Part shown: one piece after another, positions 15,702 through 24,292 of the stretch
Layout: each line of letters begins with the position of its first letter
Position numbering within the stretch: the first letter of the stretch is position 1
Source of the DNA: Cryomorphaceae bacterium BACL29 MAG-121220-bin8
GTDB taxonomy: Bacteria; Bacteroidota; Bacteroidia; Flavobacteriales; Flavobacteriaceae
Reading direction: 5' to 3'
Length of the DNA: 64,000 nt
Assembly (NCBI GenBank): GCA_905182765.1
Contig: CAJJCV010000001.1
Coordinates: 1 to 64,000, forward strand
The notes under the pieces: generated by a model
The model's input: only the letters and a program-made list of their open reading frames with translations
The model's database searches: none
Told to the model about the DNA's origin: nothing
Position numbers and translations under genes: made by a program

Positions 15702-18022
15702 TGAGAAAATTCTTTCTTTTAACGGCAATTGTTGAAATTTTAGCAGGAATAGTATTGTTTTTCGTTGCTGATAGAATTCCTGAATTTAACAATGCCAGTC
15801 AACTTACTTTAGGTTTTGCTAAAATGTATGGGATAGCCGCATTTTCTCTTGGTCTTTTTGCGTTATATATTTGGAGATTTTTTAATCTTAATAATTTACA
15901 CAAACCTTTTTTAATTATATTTTCAATTTTTAATATCGGAATAGCTTACACAGTTATTCAATCAAACTTGAGTTCTGGGTTTGAAACTCCTGTTCCTGGA
16001 TTATTTCATCTTGTGTTAGGATGTATTGGTTTATATTTTATAATTAAAAAAAAAAGTTTAATAAATAATTTCAGTAAGCTTCTACTCTACTCATTTGCAC
16101 TAATAACAACTGCTTTAGTTACGACTAATTACGTTCTGTTTGCATTACCAATAACAGTAAGTAATGATTCTTTTTTTAGGATAATACTACTTTTTATAAT
16201 TGTTATTTTTCCAGGAATGTATTATTTAAATAAAGTAGCAAATAAAAAACTAAATAGTACAATTAAAAAAATACTTTTTATCTCCATTTCAGGATCCATA
16301 TTAGCTTGGATTGTTCAGCTTATCGAGATTCATCTTTACCATTTTGAAATAGGAGTTAACTCTCCAATAGGATTATTTGAAGATGAATTTACAAGGACCT
16401 GGAAATATTTTTTACCTACACTATTGTTATGCGAAATGATATGGCTTTCCCTTAGAAATAAACTAAGGCTTGTTTATACTGGTTTTTCAATTATTATAAT
16501 TTTTTCATTTATATCATTTTATAATTCATTTGTTTTTCCTGACTCTAATGCTGCATTATATCCAGATCTATCATTCAATAAAACTGATAGTCCTAATGTA
16601 ATTCTAATTGTCGCAGACGATTTAGGGTACAACGACATTTCGTTTAATGGTAATAATTTAATAGAAACTAAAAACATTGATCAAATAGCTAAAAACGGAA
16701 TTAATTTTACAAGAGCTTATGCATCAGCTTCTGTTTGTGCACCATCAAGAGCTGCATTTTTAACAGGCAACTATCAACAGAGATATGGATTTGAATTCTT
16801 GCCGGATCTATTTAATTATAGTCCAAGAGTTAGGAAAGCAGATTTTAATAGATTTGGACATCAAGATAATTTCAAAAAATGGTACGAAAATGATACTCCT
16901 ACTAACAAAAGAGGTTTAAATCCATTTGTGAATACAATAGGAGATTATTTAAAGAAAATGGGCTACCAGACTTCAGTAGTTGGAAAATGGCATATGGGAG
17001 CACATCCGAAATTTAATGCTACAAATTTCGGGTTTGACTCACATTATGGTATTGTAGGTGCTGCATCTTTATACGCACCACTAAATCAAGATAATATTAT
17101 AGAATCTAGACATACATGGGATTTTGCTGATTTTATAACTTGGCAAGTAACTAATTATCACACTTTAGAAAATGGAAAAAAAACAATTCCAAAAAATTCA
17201 GAATATTTAACAGATGTATTTACAAAAAGAGCTGTTGATTACATTAAAGCAAATAAAAATAAACCGTTTTTTCTCCATTTGTCTCATATGGCTCCTCATG
17301 GACCTTTTCAGGCTCAAAAAAAATATTATGACCAATTCACACACATTAAGGATCATAATAAAAGAGTTTATTATGCTATGATAAAGAATTTAGATGATAG
17401 TATTGGTGAAATTAAAAAAGCTCTAAATGACGAAGGAATTGCGGAAAATACATTAATTATTTTTACTAGTGATAACGGGGGAGCTACTTATACAAGAGCT
17501 ACTGATAACTCACCATTTATTGGTGGGAAAATGTCAAATTTTGAAGGTGGAACTGCAGTTCCAATGATGATAGAATGGACTAATAAAATCAAACCTCAAG
17601 GAAATTATGCTAATATGGTCAGTTTACTGGATATTGTACCAACAATACTAGATGCCGTAGACTCACCTTCTCTAAATAATACATTTGATGGGGTTTCATT
17701 GCTGCCATTTATAAATTCGAGTGATAAAAAACCACACAAAGAATTGTTTTGGAAAACAGGTTATATAAAATCGATAATTTCAGATAATTTCAAATTACAT
17801 ATTAACGAAAAAGAAAATTTCAAAACATTAATAGATCTTGAAAATGACCCATCAGAAAAAGTTAATCTAATTTCAAAATACCCTGAAAAAGTTAAAATAC
17901 TTACTGAAAGTTGGGAACAATGGAATAGTACTTTAAAAAAATCCAAATGGGAATCAAATGCTGATGTTTCTATCCCTGTAGATAACTCTGTGAATTCAAA
18001 AAGATATTATTTTCCTTGGTAA
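15701..18022 (+). CDS. Sulfatase fused to a multi-helix membrane domain
   Basis: A type I sulfatase. Residues 1-115 form a four-helix module similar to the protein at 10327-10677, residues 120-275 add further membrane helices, and the sulfatase domain runs from about 298 to 773. The metal site begins IVADDLGYND (303-312), and Cys346 in CAPSRAAFLTG is the residue that must be converted to formylglycine. Later metal ligands include FTSDNGG near 587. Most family members have a signal peptide and 450-600 residues; this one has 773 and stays in the membrane, presumably with the catalytic domain in the periplasm. It ends the dehalogenase operon, so the substrate may carry both sulfate and halogen. 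Confidence 0.9.
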   Translation: MRKFFLLTAIVEILAGIVLFFVADRIPEFNNASQLTLGFAKMYGIAAFSLGLFALYIWRFFNLNNLHKPFLIIFSIFNIGIAYTVIQSNLSSGFETPVPGLFHLVLGCIGLYFIIKKKSLINNFSKLLLYSFALITTALVTTNYVLFALPITVSNDSFFRIILLFIIVIFPGMYYLNKVANKKLNSTIKKILFISISGSILAWIVQLIEIHLYHFEIGVNSPIGLFEDEFTRTWKYFLPTLLLCEMIWLSLRNKLRLVYTGFSIIIIFSFISFYNSFVFPDSNAALYPDLSFNKTDSPNVILIVADDLGYNDISFNGNNLIETKNIDQIAKNGINFTRAYASASVCAPSRAAFLTGNYQQRYGFEFLPDLFNYSPRVRKADFNRFGHQDNFKKWYENDTPTNKRGLNPFVNTIGDYLKKMGYQTSVVGKWHMGAHPKFNATNFGFDSHYGIVGAASLYAPLNQDNIIESRHTWDFADFITWQVTNYHTLENGKKTIPKNSEYLTDVFTKRAVDYIKANKNKPFFLHLSHMAPHGPFQAQKKYYDQFTHIKDHNKRVYYAMIKNLDDSIGEIKKALNDEGIAENTLIIFTSDNGGATYTRATDNSPFIGGKMSNFEGGTAVPMMIEWTNKIKPQGNYANMVSLLDIVPTILDAVDSPSLNNTFDGVSLLPFINSSDKKPHKELFWKTGYIKSIISDNFKLHINEKENFKTLIDLENDPSEKVNLISKYPEKVKILTESWEQWNSTLKKSKWESNADVSIPVDNSVNSKRYYFPW

Positions 18023-18150
18023 AACATTAAATATTAATGATAAATTAAGGACAGAATCAGTTTAAAATCGAACATTATTCAGACAAACATTTAACCTAGA
18101 AATGATAATTAGTTTAGCTTCTATTTAAAGAAAATTTATTTTTTCTAGAA

Positions 18151-18798
18151 TTAAAGATTTTTAAAATCTTTAGCTATTTGTTTAGTTATCTCTTTTTCTC
18201 GTTGTTTATATCTATCCAAACCTTTTTTTGTTAAATAAGGATAATGATGTCCCATAATTTCTTTAATAGTATTTGAATATTTAGATTTTGAATCTTCTGA
18301 AACTTCCCATTTAGTAAGTGAAGAATTAATAATTGCCCAATTATTTTTAGCAAAAGTTAGATACTGGTCCTTATATGCTTCTTTTTTCATAAATCCATTT
18401 TCAACTATGATATTGACATAAGTTTTGGTAAATTTTTCATTTCCACTTATTACATCTCTAAAAACTGATTTAGCATTAGGTACTATATTTATAATTTCTA
18501 AAATATCTCTAAAGAAAAACCTATAACTAATTAAAAAAATGAGGTGATTTTTAAAAATTTGATACAAAGACAAATGGTCTAATAATTCCTTTTGCTTTGC
18601 TTCTATTTCAACTAATTTTCTGATCATATAATAGATTATATAATCCATTAAATCTTTTTTTGTTTTAAAATGATAAGTTAAGTTACCTGGACTAATCTTA
18701 TTATATTCTGCTATGTCTTGAAGACGGACATTAGCTAAACCTTTATTATTAAACAACAATATAGAAGACTCTACTATTTTTATTCTTGTACTACTCAC
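18151..18798 (-). CDS. TetR family transcriptional regulator
   Basis: A 215-residue regulator. The N-terminal helix-turn-helix reads ANVRLQDIAEYNKISPGNLT followed by YHFKTKKDLM (about 18-52), the standard TetR pattern; the C-terminal ligand domain is unrelated to any I recognise. It is divergent from the DUF1330/acyl-CoA dehydrogenase operon and convergent with the dehalogenase operon. A perfect TAGTAT-N4-ATACTA repeat lies 27 bases upstream of its start, so autoregulation is likely, and similar sites precede other island operons. A long-chain or isoprenoid acyl-CoA would be a typical inducer for a TetR at this kind of locus, but that is inference. Confidence 0.92.
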   Translation of the reverse strand: MSSTRIKIVESSILLFNNKGLANVRLQDIAEYNKISPGNLTYHFKTKKDLMDYIIYYMIRKLVEIEAKQKELLDHLSLYQIFKNHLIFLISYRFFFRDILEIINIVPNAKSVFRDVISGNEKFTKTYVNIIVENGFMKKEAYKDQYLTFAKNNWAIINSSLTKWEVSEDSKSKYSNTIKEIMGHHYPYLTKKGLDRYKQREKEITKQIAKDFKNL

Positions 18799-18824
18799 TT
18801 TTTACATTTAAGATTTTGTATAAT

Positions 18825-18840
18825 TAGTATAAAAATACTA
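18825..18840. promoter_or_regulatory. Perfect candidate TetR operator in divergent promoter
   Basis: TAGTATAAAAATACTA is a perfect inverted repeat of TAGTAT around AAAA, extended to TTAGTAT on both sides. It sits in the 82-base region between the TetR gene (minus) and the 18881 operon (plus), where one site could control both directions. Confidence 0.75.
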
Positions 18841-18880
18841 AATTTATAAAGAACAGTAATTTTACGTATTACAAATTATA

Positions 18881-19714
18881 ATGGTAAATATTATCCCTGA
18901 TCCTATAAAATTATTTAATAACGAAAATACAAATAAAATTGTACTGTTTATATTTTTAAAATTCTCTAAATCTTCAAAAACTGAAAACTTTAAAGATTAT
19001 CTTTTAAAAAAAAAAATAAATACTGTCCATTGGTTTATATGTCAATACACTAATATTGGAAGAAAAGATTATTGGACCAATGCTATAATTATAGAATTTG
19101 AAAATAAAATAGAACTTCAAAAAGCTTACGAAAACAAAATTAAAGTCATTGATATTGAAGCTGTTCAAGTTTTTAATTTGTTTCCTAAAAACCCTCCTAG
19201 ACTATTAATAAATTTTTTAAAATTATTTAGACCTATTGGTTTTTTTTTAGAACTAATTAATTCATCAAGGAAAGAGTTGCAGAATTTAGAAAATAGCAAC
19301 TCAAATTTACTTCCAACAAAAAAACAAGCTGAACGGATTATAAATGAAAAATCTAACGAAAAGGCCTTTATGATTAATCTTTTACAATCGAGAAAAACAG
19401 CTAAATATAAAGACAGCTCTATTTCTATTTCTGGTAGAGAAGCATATTATGAAAAATATGGGGAAATAGCAGCTAAATGTGTAATATTACTTGGAGGTGA
19501 TATTACATATTCCGGAAGAATACTTGGCGACACTTTAATCGAATATAATGTACCTTTAGATACTAAGGGTAATTGGGAAGCTATAGGGATTATTGAATAC
19601 CCAAAAGCCATTAAAATGTTGGATCTTGAAAAGATGCCTGGCTATTCTAAAGCTTTAGTACACAGAGAGGCAGGACTTGAAAAAACTTATAATTTATATG
19701 CAACTAAAAACTAA
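18881..19714 (+). CDS. DUF1330 domain protein with N-terminal extension
   Basis: A 277-residue protein whose C-terminal third (about 185-275) has the DUF1330 pattern: AFMINLLQSRK, then GREAYYEKYGE, GGDITYSGR, WEAIGIIEYP and MPGYSKALVHREAGL. DUF1330 has a small ferredoxin-like dimeric fold. The first ~115 residues (KIVLFIFLKFS ... AIIIEFENKIELQKAY) look like a second, diverged copy of that fold, joined by a lysine-rich linker. It is the first gene of the long operon and directly follows the TetR operator. The biochemical role is unknown; related small dimeric barrels include isomerases, cyclases and monooxygenases. Confidence 0.75.
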   Translation: MVNIIPDPIKLFNNENTNKIVLFIFLKFSKSSKTENFKDYLLKKKINTVHWFICQYTNIGRKDYWTNAIIIEFENKIELQKAYENKIKVIDIEAVQVFNLFPKNPPRLLINFLKLFRPIGFFLELINSSRKELQNLENSNSNLLPTKKQAERIINEKSNEKAFMINLLQSRKTAKYKDSSISISGREAYYEKYGEIAAKCVILLGGDITYSGRILGDTLIEYNVPLDTKGNWEAIGIIEYPKAIKMLDLEKMPGYSKALVHREAGLEKTYNLYATKN

Positions 19715-19718
19715 ATAA

Positions 19719-20858
19719 ATGAATTTTGATTTAAGCGAAGAACATTTAATGATAAAACAAGCCGCTAGAGATTTTGCGCAAAATGAACTAAAAGATGGAG
19801 TTATTGATCGTGATTCTAAATGTGAATATCCGGTGAAACAAGTTAAAAGAATGGCTGAATTAGGTTTTTTAGGAATGACTGTTTCTAGCAAATATGGAGG
19901 TGGTGGAATGGATACTATGTCTTATGCTATAGCAGTAAAAGAAATTTCAAAAATTGATAATTCATGTTCCGTTATTTTATCTGCTCACAATTCACTAGCA
20001 TGTTGGGGAATAGAAGAATATGGAACCGAAGAACAAAAGGAAAAATATCTAAGACCACTTGCAACTGGACAAAAAATTGGAGGATTTTGCTTGTCAGAAC
20101 CTGAATCAGGATCTGATGCAACTCAACAAAAAACTAGCGCTATTGATAAAGGTGATTATTACGTTTTAAATGGAGTTAAAAACTGGATTACTAATGGTAA
20201 AAAAGCTGAATTATATGTTGTTATAGCTCAGAGCGATATAGCAAAAGGATACAAAGGGATTAATGCATTTGTTATAGAAAGTAAAACCAAAGGAATATCA
20301 ACAGGCCCAAAAGAAGATAAATTAGGTATTCGATCTTCCGATACTTCATCTGTGATTTTTCAAGACGTGATTGTTCCTAAAGAAAATCGATTAGGTCCAG
20401 AAGGGTTTGGTTTTAAATTTGCCATGAAAACTATTGAGGGTGGACGTATTGGAATTGCAGCTCAAGCGTTAGGACTTACTGAGGGAGCATATGAATTAGC
20501 ATTAGAATATTCTAAACAAAGAAAAACTTTTGGTAAACCCATAAGCCAGCACCAAGGAATAGCTTTTAAGTTAGCAGAAATGGCAACAGATATTGAAGCT
20601 GCAAAACTTTTAGTTTACAAAAGCGCAGTTGAAAAAGACAATGGTCTTCCCTACGGCTACTCTAGCTCCATGGCTAAACTTCATGCTTCCGATATTGCAA
20701 TGAAGCATACTGTTGAAGCTGTTCAAATACATGGAGGAAACGGTTTTGTAAAAGAATATCATGTTGAACGATTAATGAGAGATGCGAAAATCACTCAGAT
20801 ATATGAGGGCACTTCAGAAATACAGAAAATTATAATTTCTAGACAATTATTAAAATGA
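19719..20858 (+). CDS. Acyl-CoA dehydrogenase (first copy)
   Basis: An FAD enzyme introducing a 2,3-double bond into acyl-CoA. The flavin-binding segment FCLSEPESGSDA is near 125-136, the WITNG motif near 161-165, and the catalytic base is Glu363 in YEGTSEIQ, as in short/medium-chain and branched-chain members. Length 379 is standard. It starts 4 bases after the DUF1330 gene, and the following nitronate monooxygenase start overlaps its stop (ATGA). It is likely the ordinary beta-oxidation step of the island, distinct from the second copy at 24293, which belongs to another subgroup. Confidence 0.94.
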   Translation: MNFDLSEEHLMIKQAARDFAQNELKDGVIDRDSKCEYPVKQVKRMAELGFLGMTVSSKYGGGGMDTMSYAIAVKEISKIDNSCSVILSAHNSLACWGIEEYGTEEQKEKYLRPLATGQKIGGFCLSEPESGSDATQQKTSAIDKGDYYVLNGVKNWITNGKKAELYVVIAQSDIAKGYKGINAFVIESKTKGISTGPKEDKLGIRSSDTSSVIFQDVIVPKENRLGPEGFGFKFAMKTIEGGRIGIAAQALGLTEGAYELALEYSKQRKTFGKPISQHQGIAFKLAEMATDIEAAKLLVYKSAVEKDNGLPYGYSSSMAKLHASDIAMKHTVEAVQIHGGNGFVKEYHVERLMRDAKITQIYEGTSEIQKIIISRQLLK

Positions 20859-21823
20859 TAAAAATAGCAACTAAACAGTTTTTAAAAGATACAGGAGCTA
20901 ATACACCCGTTATATGTGGACCTATGTACCCAGGATCAAATCCTGAACTAGTTGCGGCAGTTTCTGAAGCTGGTGGTTTTGGTGTAGTTCAACCTGTAGC
21001 ACTAACATCTTTATACGGACACGATTTTAGAGAGGGTTTGAAACTTATAAAAAAACTAACTAAAAAGCCATTCGGAGTAAACTTTACAATTTTTGGTGGA
21101 GCCAATCAAAAATATCACGACCAAATGAAAAAATGGATGGATATTTCGATTGAGGAAGGGATTAAATTTTTTCTCACATCTTTAGGAAAGCCTCATGAAA
21201 TTGTGAAGATTGCTAAAGAAAATAACATCAAAGTGTATCATGATGTTCCAAACAAAAAGGTAGCTCTTGCTATGATTGATTGTGGAGTTGATGGTTTAAA
21301 TTGTATAAATTGGAGAGCTGGGGGGCAGACAGGTGTTCAATCTGCTGAAAAATTTATTGAAGATTTAAAAGATATTGAAATTCCATTAATATGCGCAGGA
21401 GGCATTGGAAATATAGAGGATTATAAAAAGGTTATGGAAATGGGATATGCTGGAGTTCAACTTGGAACTAGATTTTTAGCCAGTAAAGAATGTATAGTAA
21501 CTGAAAGCTATAAAAAAGCAATAGTAGATTCAGAAGAAAAAGACATAGTATGGACTAATAAAGTTGCAGGAAACAACTCCTCTGTTATAAAGACAAACGA
21601 TATAATGAGAGGTGGTCTTAGAACAGGGCCAATTATTAATTTTATGTTGAGAAAACCTAAACTCAAAAAATATGCAAGAATGTATTTAATGAGTAAAGGA
21701 TTAAAAAATTATAGCAAAACTGCGTTTGATGATAATGTCAAGTTTTGGCAAGCTGGCAAGGGAGTCGGCGGAATAAAATCAATAGAAACTTGTGAAGAAA
21801 TTTTAAAAGATTATAAAATTTAA
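20855..21823 (+). CDS. Nitronate monooxygenase family flavoprotein (second copy)
   Basis: An FMN TIM-barrel protein of 322 residues. It shows the N-terminal PVICGPMYPGSNPELVAAVS segment, NWRAGGQTG at about 149-157 as the phosphate loop, and AGGIGN plus GYAGVQLGTRFLAS near the C-terminal FMN site. It is only distantly like the copy at 7423: the loop is AGGQTG here and AGGHGG there, so the two probably act on different substrates. The gene is coupled to the acyl-CoA dehydrogenase by ATGA and is 1 base from the sulfatase. Acting on an acyl-CoA-type intermediate is suggested by context only. Confidence 0.88.
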   Translation: MIKIATKQFLKDTGANTPVICGPMYPGSNPELVAAVSEAGGFGVVQPVALTSLYGHDFREGLKLIKKLTKKPFGVNFTIFGGANQKYHDQMKKWMDISIEEGIKFFLTSLGKPHEIVKIAKENNIKVYHDVPNKKVALAMIDCGVDGLNCINWRAGGQTGVQSAEKFIEDLKDIEIPLICAGGIGNIEDYKKVMEMGYAGVQLGTRFLASKECIVTESYKKAIVDSEEKDIVWTNKVAGNNSSVIKTNDIMRGGLRTGPIINFMLRKPKLKKYARMYLMSKGLKNYSKTAFDDNVKFWQAGKGVGGIKSIETCEEILKDYKI

Positions 21824-21824
21824 A

Positions 21825-23483
21825 ATGGAACATAAATTTTTAAAAATTTTATTAAGCTTCGTTTTTATTGCTATTGGAACTGGTATTTGGTTTTCCCAAA
21901 ACTGGTACAAAATGCCAAAATATATTTCCAACTTCACAAACCCAACTTATGAAAATATTGCAATTGAGTGGGAAAATGGACCTGAAAGCAGAACAAGCTC
22001 TAAACCGAATATAATTGTAGTTTTAATAGATGACTTAGGTTTTAATCAAATTAGTTCTTATGGTGGAGGAATGGCAAATGGTAAGTTTAAAACACCCAAT
22101 ATTGATAAGTTAGCAAACGATGGAGTTTTATGTACAAATGGATATTCATCAAGTCCAGTTTGTTCACCGTCAAGAGCATCTCTTTTAACTGGAAGATTCG
22201 CTACCAGATTTGGATATGAGTTTACTCCAACCACTTCTAGTATGATGAAAGCAGTTAATGTTTTTTCAAAGAAAAATGAAGTTGTTGATGGCATTTATCA
22301 TAACGACAGATCAGAAAATATTATTGACATTGAACAAATGGGAATACCTCAGTCTGAAAGAACCATTGCAGAAATGCTAAAGCCTGAGGGTTATCATAAC
22401 ATTCATATTGGAAAATGGCACTTAGGTCACTCAAAAGACTTTTTGCCAAGACTTCATGGATTTGACGAAAGTCTTAGAATGGATCAAGGCTCTTTATTTT
22501 TACCTGAAGATGATGATAATGTTGTTAATGCAAAAATTGACTTTGATCCGATTGATAAACTTCTTTGGGGAAATCTGCCATATGCAGTTAATTTTAATGA
22601 AGGATCAAGAATAAAACCTGATGGGCATTTGACCGAATATTTAACAAATGAAGCAGTAAAGACAATTGAAAAAAACAAAAACAGACCCTTCTTTTTATAC
22701 TTAGCCTATTGGGCAGTTCACAGTCCATTACAAGCTAAAAAAGAAGATTATGAAAAATTATCTTTTATTGAAAATCATGAGGAAAGAGTTTTAGCATCTA
22801 TGGTTATGACTGTTGATAGAGGAGTTGGTAAAATTAAAGAAGCACTGAAAAAAAACAATATTGATGACAATACTATAATTATTTTCACAAGTGACAACGG
22901 TGCTCCTGGATACATAGGGTTACCCGATTTAAATAAACCATACAGAGGATGGAAACTTACTCATTTTGAAGGTGGTGTTCATGTTCCATTTATTGTAAGC
23001 TATCCAGGAAAAATTCCAAAGGGTACAACTTACAACGGAAGAGTTTCTAATTTAGATATATTCTCAACTTTAGCAAATGTAGCAGGAGTTGATATGAGTA
23101 GAGAAGATCTTTTAGAAATAGAATTCGATGGGGTAAACATACTTCCTTATTTAAGTGGAGAAAATGAAGGTGAACCAGAAAGAATTTTATTTAATAAATC
23201 TGGAGATTATTCATTTTTAATTAAAGACGGATGGAAACTACAAGTAGATTTAGTTCAAAATAAAAAATGGCTATATAATTTAAACGAAGACCCTACTGAA
23301 CAGTTAGACTTAAGTGAAACTAATTTTATAAAACTAAATAAACTTGAAGAAATATTAAATAATAAATTATCTGAACAAGTCAAACCAATATGGCCTAGTT
23401 TGCTAGACTGGCCTATTTTTGTTGATAAAACTTTGGATCAAGAAGTAAATAATAAAGATGAGTATATATTTTGGGCTAACTAA
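21825..23483 (+). CDS. Sulfatase with N-terminal membrane anchor
   Basis: A type I sulfatase of 552 residues, anchored by one helix (about 7-24). The metal-binding start is VVLIDDLGFNQ (65-75), the formylglycine precursor is Cys113 in CSPSRASLLTG, then GKWHLGHS near 193 and FTSDNGAPG near 350. The catalytic core is complete. It lies between the nitronate monooxygenase and an SDR within the long operon, which is unusual: sulfatases normally travel with polysaccharide-degradation genes, while here all neighbours act on acyl-CoA or alcohols. A sulfate ester on a lipid is the simplest reading. Confidence 0.92.
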   Translation: MEHKFLKILLSFVFIAIGTGIWFSQNWYKMPKYISNFTNPTYENIAIEWENGPESRTSSKPNIIVVLIDDLGFNQISSYGGGMANGKFKTPNIDKLANDGVLCTNGYSSSPVCSPSRASLLTGRFATRFGYEFTPTTSSMMKAVNVFSKKNEVVDGIYHNDRSENIIDIEQMGIPQSERTIAEMLKPEGYHNIHIGKWHLGHSKDFLPRLHGFDESLRMDQGSLFLPEDDDNVVNAKIDFDPIDKLLWGNLPYAVNFNEGSRIKPDGHLTEYLTNEAVKTIEKNKNRPFFLYLAYWAVHSPLQAKKEDYEKLSFIENHEERVLASMVMTVDRGVGKIKEALKKNNIDDNTIIIFTSDNGAPGYIGLPDLNKPYRGWKLTHFEGGVHVPFIVSYPGKIPKGTTYNGRVSNLDIFSTLANVAGVDMSREDLLEIEFDGVNILPYLSGENEGEPERILFNKSGDYSFLIKDGWKLQVDLVQNKKWLYNLNEDPTEQLDLSETNFIKLNKLEEILNNKLSEQVKPIWPSLLDWPIFVDKTLDQEVNNKDEYIFWAN

Positions 23484-23494
23484 AAAATGATAAA

Positions 23495-24280
23495 ATGATA
23501 AAAGAAAAATTTGATTTAAAAAATAAAGTTGCTATAATAACTGGAGCATCTAAAGGAATTGGAAAAGCAATGGCACAAGGACTAGCAGAGTTTGGTGCTA
23601 CAGTTATAGTAAGTAGCAGAAAACAAGAATCAGTTGATCAAGTTGCAAAAGAATTTTCTGAACTTGGATTTAGTGCTGATTCAATAGAATGTCATGTGGC
23701 AAAACAAGAAGATAGAATTAAACTTATTGATAAGGTAATTGAAAAATATGGCCGTATAGATATACTTATAAATAACGCAGGAACAAATCCTTATTTTGGA
23801 CCAATTAGTAAAATGCCTGTTGATTTATATCAAAAAACTATGGATATAAATGTTAATTCTGCAATTGAACTCAGCAATCTGGTCTATCCTCACATGAAAA
23901 AACAGGGAGGTGGCAGTATAATACACATTAGTTCAATTGAAGGACTCCACCCCTCTCCTTTTATGGCTGCATACAACATAAGTAAAACAGCCCTTCTAAT
24001 GGCTGGAAAAAATCAATCTATTGAATGGGGAAGACACAATATAAGAGTCAATTCAATTTGCCCTGGGTATGTAAAAACTAAGTTGAGTGCTGCTTTACTA
24101 GAAAACGAAGCATCAAGAAATGGTTTTCTGAAAAATGTTTCTCTAGGAAGAGGGTCAACACCAGATGAAATGGCTGGGTTAGCTGTCTTTTTAGCATCAG
24201 ATGCAAGTTCTTATATGACAGGAACTTCAATAGTTAACGATGGAGGATTAATGAATGCTCCTTTAATACCAATGCACTAA
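23495..24280 (+). CDS. Short-chain dehydrogenase/reductase
   Basis: An NAD(P)-dependent SDR of 261 residues in the classical FabG-like group. The cofactor motif TGASKGIG is at 16-23, NNAG at 93-96, and catalytic Ser147, Tyr160 and Lys164 (YNISK) are present; GGSI and the C-terminal NDGG motif are typical. An arginine in the VSSRKQ stretch after beta-2 suggests NADP(H). It lies between the sulfatase and the second acyl-CoA dehydrogenase, consistent with oxidation of an alcohol exposed by sulfatase action, or of a 3-hydroxyacyl-CoA. Confidence 0.9.
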   Translation: MIKEKFDLKNKVAIITGASKGIGKAMAQGLAEFGATVIVSSRKQESVDQVAKEFSELGFSADSIECHVAKQEDRIKLIDKVIEKYGRIDILINNAGTNPYFGPISKMPVDLYQKTMDINVNSAIELSNLVYPHMKKQGGGSIIHISSIEGLHPSPFMAAYNISKTALLMAGKNQSIEWGRHNIRVNSICPGYVKTKLSAALLENEASRNGFLKNVSLGRGSTPDEMAGLAVFLASDASSYMTGTSIVNDGGLMNAPLIPMH

Positions 24281-24292
24281 AAATTTTAAAAT

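Noticed and set aside
18023-18150. Terminator between convergent sulfatase and TetR genes
   Set aside because: Only a weak AGAAAA/TTTTCT pair is present; too short to call.
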